DNA of 47,744 nt from Pelagibacterales bacterium SAG-MED01 (GCA_014654455.1 JACWCY010000008.1:1-47744), one strand, 5' to 3'. Counted from the first letter of the stretch, positions 29,218 to 38,492 are shown. Notes: generated by a model not told the origin, from the sequence alone. Numbers and translations: made by a program.

Positions 29218-29586
29218 TTATTCCCAGTCTAAAGCACCTTTTTTCCATTCATATATAAAACCTACAGTAAGTATGAATAAAAAAATCATCATTGACATAA
29301 AACCTAAAATTCCTATACCTCCTAAAGATATAGCCCATGGAAATAAAAAAGCTATTTCAAGGTCAAAAATAATAAACAAAATTGCAACTAAATAAAATCT
29401 TACATCAAATTCCATTCTTGAGTCCTGAAAAGGTTCAAATCCACACTCATATGCTGATAATTTTTGAGGATCAGGATTTTTAGGAGAAAGAATAAAGTTA
29501 AGTATTATAAATGCACAACTTAGTCCTAAAGCAATAACTATAAATAAAATTATTGGCAAATAATCTTTTAAAAATTCCGCATTCAT
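29218..29586 (-). CDS. nuoA: NADH-quinone oxidoreductase subunit A
   Basis: This 122-residue three-helix membrane subunit is the first gene of the nuo operon. The loop [43 protein letters not shown] contains the Cys and acidic residues close to the quinone channel. The upstream 122-nt region separates it from tRNA-Asp and contains the Fur/PerR-type palindrome. No strong Shine-Dalgarno sequence precedes the ATG. Confidence 0.97.
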   Translation of the reverse strand: MNAEFLKDYLPIILFIVIALGLSCAFIILNFILSPKNPDPQKLSAYECGFEPFQDSRMEFDVRFYLVAILFIIFDLEIAFLFPWAISLGGIGILGFMSMMIFLFILTVGFIYEWKKGALDWE

Positions 29587-29660
29587 GATGGAATATATAT
29601 CATTTTTTATAAGTTGATGAAGTGTAGATAGGTCACATTATTCAAAATATACACATTAAT

Positions 29661-29675
29661 TGATAATGATTATCA
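29661..29675. promoter_or_regulatory. Fur/PerR-type 7-1-7 palindrome upstream of nuoA
   Basis: TGATAATGATTATCA is a perfect 7-1-7 inverted repeat and equals the classical Fur-family core TGATAATnATTATCA. It lies 75 nt before the nuoA ATG and 34 nt after tRNA-Asp, in the only sizeable non-coding gap before the complex I operon. Complex I carries many Fe-S clusters, so iron or redox control is plausible. In sequence this AT-rich, chance palindromes are common, and no promoter is clearly placed around it. Confidence 0.4.
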
Positions 29676-29708
29676 GTTTTTATCTTTAATATATTGATTT
29701 GTTTAAAG

Positions 29709-29785
29709 TGGCGGGAGTGAAGGGACTCGAACCCTCGACCTATCGCGTGACAGGCGATCGCTCTAACCAACTGAGCTACACCCCC
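29709..29785 (-). tRNA. tRNA-Asp (GTC)
   Basis: The reverse strand folds as a standard 77-nt cloverleaf. Acceptor GGGGGTG pairs with CACTCCC (one G-U), D-stem GCTC/GAGC, anticodon stem ATCGC/GCGAT with loop CTGTCAC (anticodon GTC at 34-36), T-arm with TTCGAGT loop. Discriminator G and an encoded CCA end it. It is 11 nt downstream of tRNA-Val on the same strand. Confidence 0.97.
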
Positions 29786-29796
29786 ACTTAATTTTT

Positions 29797-29872
29797 TGGT
29801 GGGCAGTAAAGGACTCGAACCTTTGACCCCCTCGGTGTAAACGAGATGCTCTACCAACTGAGCTAACCGCCC
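29797..29872 (-). tRNA. tRNA-Val (TAC)
   Basis: A 76-nt cloverleaf on the reverse strand: acceptor GGGCGGT pairing with the 3' ACTGCCC, D-stem GCTC/GAGC, anticodon loop TTTACAC giving anticodon TAC, T-loop TTCGAGT, discriminator A and encoded CCA. It is first in a tRNA-Val, tRNA-Asp pair that precedes nuoA. A promoter lies just upstream. Confidence 0.97.
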
Positions 29873-29889
29873 TTAACCAAAAACATTGT

Positions 29890-29919
29890 GTTATATATCT
29901 TTTAGTACAATAACGTCAA
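29890..29919 (-). promoter_or_regulatory. Promoter of tRNA-Val/tRNA-Asp (possibly also nuo)
   Basis: On the minus strand TTGACG (29914-29919, 5 of 6 to consensus) and TATAAC (29890-29895, 5 of 6) are 18 nt apart. The predicted start, about 29883, is some 11 nt before the tRNA-Val 5' end. No terminator is visible between tRNA-Asp and nuoA, so read-through into the nuo operon is possible. Confidence 0.5.
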
Positions 29920-29954
29920 GATTTATTAGTCTTAAAAATAGCTTAAAAATTTCA

Positions 29955-31402
29955 TTAAAGTGATTTTTTAAAATTTTTAAGATAATCAATAAACATATTA
30001 AAACCTACACCAAAAAATACTGATAAATAAATTAAGGATGGTACGTATAATCTAGTTTTACCATACCAACCAAAAAGAGCTATATAATATAAAATTGAAA
30101 GCGTTATTAAGGACAACTCAAAAAATTTTTTTCTTTTGAATAAATAATAGAATCCTAAAATTGAAAAAAAATATATAACTAAAGAATAAACTATTCTGTA
30201 AGGTATTAATTTTTTATGTATATCGGAATGAATAAAGCTTTTTCTAGCCTCATTTTTTCCTCTATGTTCATTATAAAAATGATTAAATGCAGGATTTAAA
30301 ACAATAAAATGTAAAGTATTTTTTGCAACTTTTTTAAATGTTAAAATTGGATTATTTAATAAAATTTCAAATTGTCTATAATTTATATAATTAAAAAATT
30401 TATTTTTATCACTTTCATTTATAAAATACGGTCTTAATTCTAATGTTGATTTTATTTTTTTTAAATCAAATTGATCATTAAAAAAAATGTTGTTTTTATC
30501 TGCCCATTCAATCGTTTTTTTTACTTCATAAAGTTTAGCTTTTTCATATGATAAATCATATTTTTTTGCAATGATATCTGTTGAGAAGTAAGTGTGTATT
30601 GAATATTTACCTTCAGAGGGATAAATATAAAAAACATTAGTTTTATAATAGTTAAAAGTTCCTATTAAAATTGCGATTAAAGAATAACCAATAATTATTC
30701 CAAAAAAAGGTTTTAAAAAAAACCTTTTAAATAAAAATGAATAGCAAATCAATATTGGGACAATATAAAAAATAGCTCCCGATCTTTGCAAAAAAGCTAG
30801 TCCAACTAAGATACCAATTAATAGATTATGGATAAAATTTTTTTTTTTTCTAATAGCATTGCAAAAATAATTAGTTGAAAAGAAAAATAAAAAGACTCTG
30901 TCCAAAATGATGAATGATATTGAAATATAGTAAGTTCCAACGATAAAAATAAAATTATATACAAGAAAGATCTATCTGGAAAAATTTTAATAATTTTTTT
31001 TGAAAAGTAAAATAATGAAATAAAATAAATAAAAGACTGAAAAATTAGAAACGGAAGTTTACCTCCTAGATTTACTTTTGCTATTTTGTTATCTTTTTTT
31101 TCAGTAGTGAGCTCATATCCTGATATTAAAGAATATAAAGCAATAATTCTTTGATGTAACGGTTTGGTAAAAGTTATATCACCTGACAGAAAAAAATTTT
31201 TTCCACTTCTTACTTCTTTTGCTATTTTATCACCTTGTCTCCAATGATAATATGTTTCATCTTTAATTAATTGATGATGATAACCATTCTTTGTATATTT
31301 ATCATATGTAGAAACATAATAAGAGCTTGCTACAACAGATAAAAAAAAACCAAATAAGATAATTATTATGTAAAGATATTGTTTATTATGATTAATTGGC
31401 AT
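29955..31402 (-). pseudogene. Polytopic membrane protein (GT-C glycosyltransferase-like), frame broken at an A12 run
   Basis: Two frames on the minus strand make one protein. The first (31402 to 30838) gives about 188 residues with an N-terminal membrane helix, a periplasmic-type stretch and further helices, reading up to MLLEKKK. After a run of 12 A (T at 30838-30849) the sense continues in another frame as NFIHNLLIGILVGLAFLQRSG to 29955, with at least six more hydrophobic segments. Joined, the protein is about 482 residues. One extra A, or two fewer, restores the frame. The long helices and loops resemble GT-C type glycosyltransferases or sugar-lipid enzymes, but I recognise no family with certainty. 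It may be a real pseudogene, a sequencing error, or a gene read through by polymerase slippage. Confidence 0.7.
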
Positions 31403-31491
31403 TTAAGATAACACGATATATTATTATAGAACTATTATTATAAAATCTTCAAAAATACAATCGGCACTGAATTGATTTTAAATATTTAATT

Positions 31492-33870
31492 TTATTGGAT
31501 ACTAGCTTGTGATTTATCATCTTTTTTAGACAAATCAACTTCTACCCATTCAGTCTTTTTAAGTTCTTTTGTTAAAGCTATTTTTAAAACTTCATCTGCA
31601 AATTCTACTGGCGTAATTTTAATTTCATCTATAATTTTTTTTGGCATATCAACTAAGTCTTTTTCATTCTCTTTTGGAATTAAAACTTCTTTAATTCCTG
31701 CTCGATGTGCAGCTAGTAATTTTTCTTTAAGGCCTCCAATTGGTAAAACTTGTCCAGTTAATGTTACTTCACCTGTCATAGCAAGATCTCTTCTAACAGG
31801 AATATTTGTTATTGAAGACACTATTGATGTAACCATTCCAATACCGGCAGATGGTCCATCTTTAGGAGTTGCACCTTCCGGTACATGAATATGAAAATCT
31901 TTTTTTTCAAATGTAGGTGGAATAATTCCATATTCTAAGCATTTTGATCTAACAAAAGATTTTGCTGCTTTAACGGACTCTTGCATCACATCACCAAGCT
32001 TACCAGTAATTTGCATTCTTCCTTTACCAGGCATGGTCACTGTTTCAATCTTTAAAATTTCTCCACCATACTCTGTCCAAGCCAACCCAGTAACTATTCC
32101 AATTCTATCTTCAGTTTCTAACTCACCAAATTTATATTTAGGTACACCAAGAAAATCTGCTAAATTTTTGTTATCAACATTAATCTCCTTTTCTTCACCA
32201 GCAACAACTTTTTTAACAACTTTTCTTGCAACTTTAGAAATTTCTCTTTCAAGATTTCTTACACCAGACTCTTTTGTGTAACTTCTAATTATTTCTTTTA
32301 TTATATCATCGCCTAATTTCATCTCATTTTCTTTAACACCATTATCTTTAATTTGTTTTGGAAGTAAGTATTTATTTGCAATGTTAATTTTTTCATCCTC
32401 AGTATATCCAGCAAGTCGAATAACTTCCATTCTATCTAGTAAAGGTGGAAGTATATTAAGTGTGTTTGCAGTTGTTACAAACATTACGTCTGATAAATCA
32501 TAATCAACTTCTAAATAATGATCATTAAAAGTTGTGTTTTGTTCTGGATCTAAAGCTTCCAATAAAGCTGAAGATGGGTCTCCCCTATAATCATTTCCAA
32601 TTTTATCAATCTCATCTAACAAGATTAAAGGGTTTTTTGTCCCAGCTTTTTTCATCATCTGAATAATTTTTCCAGGCAAAGATCCTATGTATGTTCTTCT
32701 ATGGCCTCTTATTTCAGCTTCATCTCTCATTCCTCCAACTGACATTCTTACAAACTCTCTATTAGTAGCTCTTGCAATTGATTTACCTAAAGAAGTTTTA
32801 CCAACTCCTGGAGGACCAACTAAACAAAGTATTGGACCTTTTATTTTTTCCATTCTCTTTTGAACTGCTAAAAATTCTATTATTCTTTCTTTAACTTTTT
32901 CAAGACCAAAATGATCTTTATCAAGAACATTCAAAGCTTTAACTAAATCTATATCAACTTCAGTTTTTTTATGCCAAGGAAGTTCTGTCATCCAATCTAA
33001 ATAATTTCTAACAACAGTTGCTTCAGCAGACATTGGGCTCATATTTTTTAATTTTTTAAGCTCCTGAAGACATTTTTTTTCAACTTCTTTTGGCATTTTA
33101 CATTTAAGAATTGCTTTGTTCAAACTTGTACTTTCATCTTTACCATCTTCGATTTCACCCAATTCTTTTTGAATAGCTTTTAATTGTTCATTCAAGTAAT
33201 ACTCTCTTTGAGTTTTTTCCATTTGAGTTTTGACTCTACCTCTAATTCTCTTTTCAACACCTATAATACTAGTTTCATTTTCCATGATCTTAATAATTGC
33301 ATTTAATCTTTTCTTAACATCGACTGTTTCAAATATTTGTTGTTTTTCAGAAATAGTTGCAGTTATATGGGAAGCAATATTATCTGCTATTTGAGATGCA
33401 TCCTTTATCTGTTTGATTGTATTGATTGTTTCACTAGAAATTTTTTTATTAATAGATGTTAATTTTTCTAATCTTCTTAAAGCGGTTGCTGCTAATGGAT
33501 ATAAATCTTCGTCTTTATTAATTACATCATTATATGAAGCATAATCACATAAAATAAACTTTTCATTGTCCTTAAAATCTAAAATTTTAACTCTTCTAGT
33601 TCCCTCTACCAATACCTTTACAGTTCCATCTGGTAACTTTAAAAGTTGAAGTATACTTCCTTCACATCCATACATAAAAATATCAGTTTTCTTTGGATCA
33701 TCAATTTCTGAATTTTTTTGGGTGACTAAAATAATTTTCTTATCTTTTTTCATTACTTCATTCAAAGCAGATATAGACTTATCTCTTCCTACAAATAATG
33801 GAATAACCATACTTGGAAACACTACAATGTCTCTTAAAGGAAGCAGTGGTAATGAAATTTTCACATCCAT
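31492..33870 (-). CDS. lon: ATP-dependent protease Lon
   Basis: This 792-residue protease degrades misfolded and regulatory proteins. The LAN substrate domain occupies about 1-200, followed by a coiled region, then the AAA+ module with Walker A GPPGVGKT (352-359) and Walker B ILLDEID. The protease domain has the catalytic dyad Ser674 (DGPSAG) and Lys717 ([13 protein letters not shown]). It is the last of the tig-clpP-clpX-lon run, 60 nt downstream of clpX, so it could have its own promoter as well. Nothing recognisable is seen in the 89-nt gap before the next gene. Confidence 0.98.
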   Translation of the reverse strand: MDVKISLPLLPLRDIVVFPSMVIPLFVGRDKSISALNEVMKKDKKIILVTQKNSEIDDPKKTDIFMYGCEGSILQLLKLPDGTVKVLVEGTRRVKILDFKDNEKFILCDYASYNDVINKDEDLYPLAATALRRLEKLTSINKKISSETINTIKQIKDASQIADNIASHITATISEKQQIFETVDVKKRLNAIIKIMENETSIIGVEKRIRGRVKTQMEKTQREYYLNEQLKAIQKELGEIEDGKDESTSLNKAILKCKMPKEVEKKCLQELKKLKNMSPMSAEATVVRNYLDWMTELPWHKKTEVDIDLVKALNVLDKDHFGLEKVKERIIEFLAVQKRMEKIKGPILCLVGPPGVGKTSLGKSIARATNREFVRMSVGGMRDEAEIRGHRRTYIGSLPGKIIQMMKKAGTKNPLILLDEIDKIGNDYRGDPSSALLEALDPEQNTTFNDHYLEVDYDLSDVMFVTTANTLNILPPLLDRMEVIRLAGYTEDEKINIANKYLLPKQIKDNGVKENEMKLGDDIIKEIIRSYTKESGVRNLEREISKVARKVVKKVVAGEEKEINVDNKNLADFLGVPKYKFGELETEDRIGIVTGLAWTEYGGEILKIETVTMPGKGRMQITGKLGDVMQESVKAAKSFVRSKCLEYGIIPPTFEKKDFHIHVPEGATPKDGPSAGIGMVTSIVSSITNIPVRRDLAMTGEVTLTGQVLPIGGLKEKLLAAHRAGIKEVLIPKENEKDLVDMPKKIIDEIKITPVEFADEVLKIALTKELKKTEWVEVDLSKKDDKSQASIQ

Positions 33871-33930
33871 TTACTGAATATGGATATTATAATTTATATT
33901 GCAATACCTTTTTCTAATTTATTAAGGATA

Positions 33931-35199
33931 TTAAGCCGCTGTTGTTTTGCCAGTTTTAGATTTATTATCATTTTTTGAGTGTACTAAAATGGGTTGTGAC
34001 TGGCCTTTTACTGTTGAAGAATCAATTATTACTTCCTCAATATTGTCTTGACTAGGTAGTTCATACATTGTTTTTAATAAAATATTTTCTAATATTGACC
34101 TTAAACCTCTCGCTCCAGTTTTCTTTTTTATAGCTTTAAGAGCAATTTCTTTTAAGGCTATATCTTTAAAAGTTAGTTTTGCTCCATCAAGTTTGAATAA
34201 TTCTTGATACTGTTTAATTAAAGAATTCTTTGGTTCCTGAAGTATCTTTATTAATGATTTTTCATCTAAATCTTCTAACGTTGCTATCATAGGAAGTCTA
34301 CCAATAAACTCTGGGATCAATCCATATTTTAATAAATCTTCAGGTTCTAAATCTTTCATCCATTCACCAGTTTTTTTATCTTTTGAATTTTTTACGTCAG
34401 CACCAAAACCAATTGAGGTTCCTTTATCTCTTTGAGAAATAATTTTATCTAAACCTGCAAAAGCTCCACCACAAATAAATAAAATGTTTGTAGTGTCTAC
34501 TTGCAAAAACTCTTGTTGGGGATGTTTTCTGCCTCCCTGAGGAGGAACACTAGCAACAGTACCTTCCATAATTTTTAATAACGCTTGTTGAACTCCTTCA
34601 CCAGATACATCTCTAGTAATAGACGGATTTTCAGATTTTCTACTTATTTTGTCAACCTCATCAATATACACAATTCCTCTTTGAGCTTTTTCAACATTAT
34701 AATCTGCAGATTGAAGTAATTTTAAAATAATATTTTCAACATCTTCACCAACATATCCTGCCTCTGTAAGTGTAGTTGCATCTGCCATTGTAAAAGGTAC
34801 ATCTAGAATTCTAGCTAAAGTTTGAGCTAACAAAGTTTTTCCACAGCCAGTTGGACCAACTAAAAGTATATTTGATTTAGCAAGCTCAACATTTTTACTT
34901 GTTTTATTTTCATAGTTTAATCTTTTATAATGATTATGCACTGCTACTGATAAAACTTTCTTTGCATGTAGTTGTCCAATTACGTAATCGTCTAAAACTG
35001 TACAAATTTCTTTTGGTGAAGGTAATCCATCTTGATGTTTTACAAAAGTATCTTTGCTTTCTTCTTTGATAATGTCCATACAAAGTTCAACGCACTCATC
35101 ACAAATAAAAACTGTAGGACCAGCTATAAGTTTTCTTACTTCATGCTGACTTTTTCCACAAAAAGAACAATATAAAATATTTTTATTATTGGTACTCAT
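33931..35199 (-). CDS. clpX: ClpXP unfoldase subunit ClpX
   Basis: This 422-residue AAA+ unfoldase feeds substrates to ClpP. The N-terminal zinc-binding domain has Cys11, Cys14, Cys33 and Cys36 ([18 protein letters not shown]...CDEC). Walker A GPTGCGKT is at 115-122, Walker [11 protein letters not shown] follows, and [14 protein letters not shown] and the ClpP-binding LIGF-type loop (here TSIGFGADV, typical IGF) are present. It follows clpP after 87 nt. Confidence 0.98.
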   Translation of the reverse strand: MSTNNKNILYCSFCGKSQHEVRKLIAGPTVFICDECVELCMDIIKEESKDTFVKHQDGLPSPKEICTVLDDYVIGQLHAKKVLSVAVHNHYKRLNYENKTSKNVELAKSNILLVGPTGCGKTLLAQTLARILDVPFTMADATTLTEAGYVGEDVENIILKLLQSADYNVEKAQRGIVYIDEVDKISRKSENPSITRDVSGEGVQQALLKIMEGTVASVPPQGGRKHPQQEFLQVDTTNILFICGGAFAGLDKIISQRDKGTSIGFGADVKNSKDKKTGEWMKDLEPEDLLKYGLIPEFIGRLPMIATLEDLDEKSLIKILQEPKNSLIKQYQELFKLDGAKLTFKDIALKEIALKAIKKKTGARGLRSILENILLKTMYELPSQDNIEEVIIDSSTVKGQSQPILVHSKNDNKSKTGKTTAA

Positions 35200-35286
35200 A
35201 ATTTTTTTCGAATCAATATATCAACTGTATTATAGATGACTCATGATTATCAAGTTCGGAATTAAAAAATTTCAACATATGGTATT

Positions 35287-35898
35287 TTAAGATCTTTTTT
35301 CTACTACTTGGTCTATTATTCCAAAAGATTTTGCTGTTTCTGCCGTCATAAAATTATCTCTTTCCAGAGCAGATTTAATTTCATCTACGGATTTCCCAGT
35401 ATGCTTTGAATAAATTTCATTAAGTCTTTTTTTTAAAGCTAACACTTCATTAGCATGGATTTCTATATCGGTTGCTTGTCCTTGAAAACCAGCAGAAGGC
35501 TGATGTACCATTATTCTAGAATTTGGTAATGAAAATCTTTTTCCCTTAGATCCAGCTGCAAGTAAAAAAGATCCCATTGAAGCGGCCTGACCAATACATA
35601 AAGTAGAAATATCTGGTTTGACATATTGCATGGTATCATAGACTCCTAGTCCTGCAGTAACTAGTCCTCCTGGACTATTAATATATAAATAAATTTCTTT
35701 TTTAGGATCCTCAGCTTCTAAAAATAAAAGTTGCGCAGTTATTAATGATGCAACATTGTCATTAATTTGACCTGTTAAAAAAATAATTCTTTCTTTTAAT
35801 AGTCTAGAATAAATGTCATATGCTCTTTCACCTTTGTTAGATTGTTCAACAACCATAGGTATTAAATTATTCATATGTTCAGATATATTATTTATCAT
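35287..35898 (-). CDS. clpP: ATP-dependent Clp protease proteolytic subunit
   Basis: This 203-residue serine protease assembles as a tetradecamer. The catalytic triad is visible as Ser107 in [14 protein letters not shown], His132 in [11 protein letters not shown] and Asp181 in [19 protein letters not shown] lines the oxyanion side. It lies 32 nt after tig and before clpX, the usual order. Confidence 0.98.
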   Translation of the reverse strand: MINNISEHMNNLIPMVVEQSNKGERAYDIYSRLLKERIIFLTGQINDNVASLITAQLLFLEAEDPKKEIYLYINSPGGLVTAGLGVYDTMQYVKPDISTLCIGQAASMGSFLLAAGSKGKRFSLPNSRIMVHQPSAGFQGQATDIEIHANEVLALKKRLNEIYSKHTGKSVDEIKSALERDNFMTAETAKSFGIIDQVVEKRS

Positions 35899-35930
35899 AA
35901 GTTGATTCGTATTACTTATACAACTTGGGA

Positions 35931-37352
35931 TTACTTTTTGCTAACTTTTTTTGTTGAAGATTTTGATTTAGCTTTCTTGACTGGTAATTTTTTAGCTTCT
36001 ACCTTTTTTGTGGGGGTCTTTTCTTTACTATTCTTGTTATCATGATCATGGTTATGTTCTTGATTTTGAGATTGTTTTAAAATTTTTTCAGCTTCATCTT
36101 TTGTGATTTCTTTTTTATTTGCATTAGCCTTTTCCTTAATAATACTCATAATCTTTTCTTCATAAACAGTTCCTCTCAAACTAGCTATCGCTGAAGGATT
36201 TTTTTGATAAAAATCCATTACCATTTTTTCTTGACCAGGCATCATTCTTATTTGTTTTTGAACCTCAGCTTGTAATTCTTGTTCAGTGACTTTAATTTTA
36301 TTTTGTTCACCAAATTCATTTAAAACTAAACCAACTTTAATTCTTTTTTTAGCTATTTCTTCAAAGTTTTTTTTGCTTTTATTAGCATCTTCTTTTGACA
36401 TTCCTTGTGAAAGAACCTTTATCTCCTCTTCAATTAAATTTTCAGGTATTTCATTAATTTTAAACTTTTCAAGTTCTTTTAAAATTTGGTTTTTAGAAAG
36501 TCTATCTAGTGAATTTTTATATTCATCATTAATTTGTTTAGACATTAATGCTTTAAGATCGTTTAAATCTTTAGCGCCTAGATTTTTTGCAAACTCATCA
36601 TCTATTTTAACTTCTTCAGGGTTTTTAATTACTAAAATTTTACAATTAAATTTTGCCTTTTTATTTACTAAATCTTTTTCTGGAAAATTTTCTGGTAATG
36701 TAGCTGCAACTATTTTTTTTTCTCCTTTTTTTACTCCAATTAATTGTTTGTCAAAGCCTTTTAAAAATAAATCTCTACCTAAAGTTAACTGAGTATTTTT
36801 TCCTTCATTGCCCTTAAAAGATTTTTCATCAATAGTTGCAGTATAATCAAATGCAACTAAATCTCCTTCTTTTGCTTTGCTTTCAGGTGAAGCTTCTTTA
36901 AAGTTAGGCTGATTTTTAGCAATTTCTTTAATTCTTTTATCAGTCTCTTTTTGATCAATCTTTACTGAGTAGTCATCAAATTTTATATTTTCTATAGATT
37001 TAATTTCAACTTTAGGTAACTCTATTACTGAAATTATATACTCTAAATCTTTATCTTCGCCATAAATTTTAAGATCTAATTTAGGTTGTCCTGCTGGTTT
37101 AATTTTATTTTCTTCTAAAGCTTTTGATGAGGTATCTTTTAAAACTTTATCTAAAACTTCGCTGAAAATGGCCTGACCAAACTGTCTTTTAAGAACTTCT
37201 CGCGGAACTTTTCCAGGTCTAAATCCTTTTAAATTTATTGTACCTTTAATCTCTTCATATTTAGCGTCTATGTGAGTGTTCATAGTTTTTTTATCTACAA
37301 ACACCTTAAGATCTTTGTTTAAACCTTTTTTATTTTCTACTGTAACTTTCAT
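35931..37352 (-). CDS. tig: Trigger factor
   Basis: This 473-residue ribosome-bound chaperone has the N-terminal ribosome-binding loop [17 protein letters not shown], a central FKBP-type PPIase domain (about 150-240, with [10 protein letters not shown] and [10 protein letters not shown]) and a long helical C-domain. The last 40 residues form a low-complexity tail with a His/Asp stretch (HNHDHDN) and Lys-rich repeats, beyond the usual 430-450 residues. The ATG is only 13 nt after tRNA-Leu, so the mRNA probably starts at the tRNA promoter. The His/Asp stretch might bind metal; that is speculation. Confidence 0.96.
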   Translation of the reverse strand: MKVTVENKKGLNKDLKVFVDKKTMNTHIDAKYEEIKGTINLKGFRPGKVPREVLKRQFGQAIFSEVLDKVLKDTSSKALEENKIKPAGQPKLDLKIYGEDKDLEYIISVIELPKVEIKSIENIKFDDYSVKIDQKETDKRIKEIAKNQPNFKEASPESKAKEGDLVAFDYTATIDEKSFKGNEGKNTQLTLGRDLFLKGFDKQLIGVKKGEKKIVAATLPENFPEKDLVNKKAKFNCKILVIKNPEEVKIDDEFAKNLGAKDLNDLKALMSKQINDEYKNSLDRLSKNQILKELEKFKINEIPENLIEEEIKVLSQGMSKEDANKSKKNFEEIAKKRIKVGLVLNEFGEQNKIKVTEQELQAEVQKQIRMMPGQEKMVMDFYQKNPSAIASLRGTVYEEKIMSIIKEKANANKKEITKDEAEKILKQSQNQEHNHDHDNKNSKEKTPTKKVEAKKLPVKKAKSKSSTKKVSKK

Positions 37353-37365
37353 AAATTTTTTTAAA

Positions 37366-37450
37366 TGGTAGGGCGAAAAGGACTCGAACCTTCACATGTT
37401 GCCATATTGGTTCCTAAGACCAACGCGTCTACCAATTCCGCCATCGCCCC
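37366..37450 (-). tRNA. tRNA-Leu (TAG)
   Basis: An 85-nt class II tRNA on the reverse strand with a long variable arm. Acceptor GGGGCGA pairs with TCGCCCT (one G-U end), anticodon stem TTGGT/ACCAA with loop CTTAGGA gives anticodon TAG, T-loop TTCGAGT, discriminator A and encoded CCA. It is immediately upstream of tig on the same strand. Confidence 0.97.
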
Positions 37451-37464
37451 ACAAATTTAGAGGT

Positions 37465-37492
37465 TTTATATATGATTGAAACTATTTGTCCA
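37465..37492 (-). promoter_or_regulatory. Promoter of tRNA-Leu and probably tig
   Basis: On the minus strand TGGACA (37487-37492, 5 of 6) and TATAAA (37465-37470, 5 of 6) are 16 nt apart, 14 nt from the tRNA-Leu 5' end. It lies in the 88-nt divergent gap shared with the plus-strand DUF1289 gene, whose own promoter overlaps this region in the other direction. Confidence 0.5.
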
Positions 37493-37502
37493 ACGACAAT
37501 TA

Positions 37503-37532
37503 TTGTTAATTATATTAATTTTCCCTTATAAT
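37503..37532 (+). promoter_or_regulatory. Promoter of the DUF1289 gene, probably leaderless
   Basis: A perfect TATAAT (37527-37532) sits 18 nt after TTGTTA (37503-37508, 4 of 6). The expected start, about 7 nt past the -10 box, falls on the A of the ATG at 37539, and there is no ribosome-binding site. The gene would then be translated from a leaderless mRNA. Confidence 0.45.
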
Positions 37533-37538
37533 ATTACT

Positions 37539-37790
37539 ATGATTATTTCACCTTGCATAAGTATTTGTAAAACTGATCCTAGTACAGGTTATTGCTATGG
37601 TTGCGGAAGAAATAATGAAGAAAAAAAAAATTGGAAGCTTGAAAATACAACTGATGAGTGGAAAATAGAAAACCTTAAAATCATTAAAAAAAGATTAACA
37701 GGTTGGCAATTAGAAAGTTTTGAAGAGTCCTATACATATAAAATTGAAAATGGTATTTCTTTATTTAAAAAAAATTTAAAAAATGAGTAA
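37539..37790 (+). CDS. DUF1289 family cysteine-rich small protein
   Basis: This 83-residue protein has the DUF1289 cysteine signature SPCISICKTDPSTGYCYGCG followed by R, in the first 25 residues, which looks like a small metal or Fe-S binding knuckle. A helical, charged remainder follows. I start it at the ATG at 37539; an in-frame ATG lies 63 nt upstream but the added residues overlap the promoter and are not family-like. Its last codons overlap the next start (ATGAGTAA). The family function is unknown. Confidence 0.85.
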   Translation: MIISPCISICKTDPSTGYCYGCGRNNEEKKNWKLENTTDEWKIENLKIIKKRLTGWQLESFEESYTYKIENGISLFKKNLKNE

Positions 37791-37956
37791 AACTACAATA
37801 GTTATAATAATCTATATCATAGGGCTTATTTTTGGTGCATTAGTTCTTAATATCTGGAGTGCTGATACAAATATTTTTAAAGGTCTTTTAGGATTAGGTT
37901 GGACAGCTCTTCTTTTAATAGGAATATTTTTTGCTGAGAAGAATGAAAAAAATTAG
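37783..37956 (+). CDS. Small two-helix membrane protein, 57 residues
   Basis: The ATG overlaps the end of the DUF1289 gene. The protein begins MSKTTIVIIIYIIGLIFGAL and ends FFAEKNEKN, with two hydrophobic segments (about 5-24 and 36-51) joined by a short loop containing WSADTN. I do not recognise the family. The tight overlaps with the gene before (8 nt) and after (14 nt) make it a probable part of a three-gene unit. Confidence 0.65.
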   Translation: MSKTTIVIIIYIIGLIFGALVLNIWSADTNIFKGLLGLGWTALLLIGIFFAEKNEKN

Positions 37957-38365
37957 ATACCTGATTTTTCTTTTTTTTATGATTTTGCCTTTTCAGAATT
38001 CAAATTCAGAAATAATTATTATGAGTGCTTGTGATGATAAACAGGATCAATTTTTAAAGAATGAATACATTCTAAATCTAAACGAGTTAATAATGACTAG
38101 AAACTACGTTTATAAAGAAAAAACATATCAAAAATATAAAATAACAGATTTAAGTGTTAAAAAATCTAATTCCTATGTAAGAAATATCTATGAGGAAGAT
38201 GGAAAAATTTTAACTCATAAACATGGTTATCCACAATTCTATACTCAAATTTTTTTTTTAAAAGGAAAACAAGAAATATTTATGAAAACAGTACTTAACG
38301 ATGAGGAAGGTATATCAAAAATATCAACATGTAAAAAAATAGAAAAATTCAAAAAAGAAAGTTAA
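37943..38365 (+). CDS. Secreted hypothetical protein, 140 residues
   Basis: Starting at the ATG at 37943, the protein opens with a signal peptide MKKIRYLIFLFFMILPFQNS (cleavage near residue 22) and contains two cysteines in the mature part (MSACDDKQDQFL near the start, STCKKIEKF at the end) that could form a disulfide. An ATG 12 nt upstream would only add MLRR. It is probably periplasmic. I know no family for it. It overlaps the 57-residue gene by 14 nt and ends at a convergent boundary with a tiny basic gene on the other strand. Confidence 0.7.
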   Translation: MKKIRYLIFLFFMILPFQNSNSEIIIMSACDDKQDQFLKNEYILNLNELIMTRNYVYKEKTYQKYKITDLSVKKSNSYVRNIYEEDGKILTHKHGYPQFYTQIFFLKGKQEIFMKTVLNDEEGISKISTCKKIEKFKKES

Positions 38366-38487
38366 TTTTTTTTTTTATTCTTTTTTAAATTTCTTTTTTT
38401 TATTCCAAACTGACTGTTAGTGATATTGCTTCTATGCTTTGCGTAAGCTTGCTTTTGCGCTTGTTTCATTGCTCTCTTTGATGACAT
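38362..38487 (-). CDS. Possible very basic 41-residue protein
   Basis: An ATG 5 nt after the histidine phosphatase stop opens a 41-codon frame beginning MSSKRAMKQAQKQAYAKHRS and ending in a Lys/Asn-rich tail. It is strongly basic (over a third Lys/Arg/His), with Gln/Ala-rich helix-forming residues, like a small nucleic-acid-binding or ribosome-associated protein, but no family is recognised. The tail crosses a T11 run (38366-38376), so its exact end is sensitive to sequencing error. Otherwise the gap between the neighbouring genes would hold nothing. Confidence 0.4.
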   Translation of the reverse strand: MSSKRAMKQAQKQAYAKHRSNITNSQFGIKKRNLKKNKKKN

Positions 38488-38492
38488 AATCT

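Noticed and set aside
29642..29857. 71-residue minus-strand frame resembling a protein (VAQLVRAIACHAIGRGFESL)
   Set aside because: It is the translation of tRNA-Asp and tRNA-Val; this is a well-known false protein.
31403..31491. Possible regulatory site in the lon 3' gap with repeated TATTATTATA
   Set aside because: A simple AT-rich direct repeat with no stable hairpin or T-tail; not distinguishable from background.
36286..36792. 168-codon plus-strand frame
   Set aside because: Antisense of tig; its hydrophobic, Ser/Phe-rich content is what the complement of a Lys-rich gene gives.
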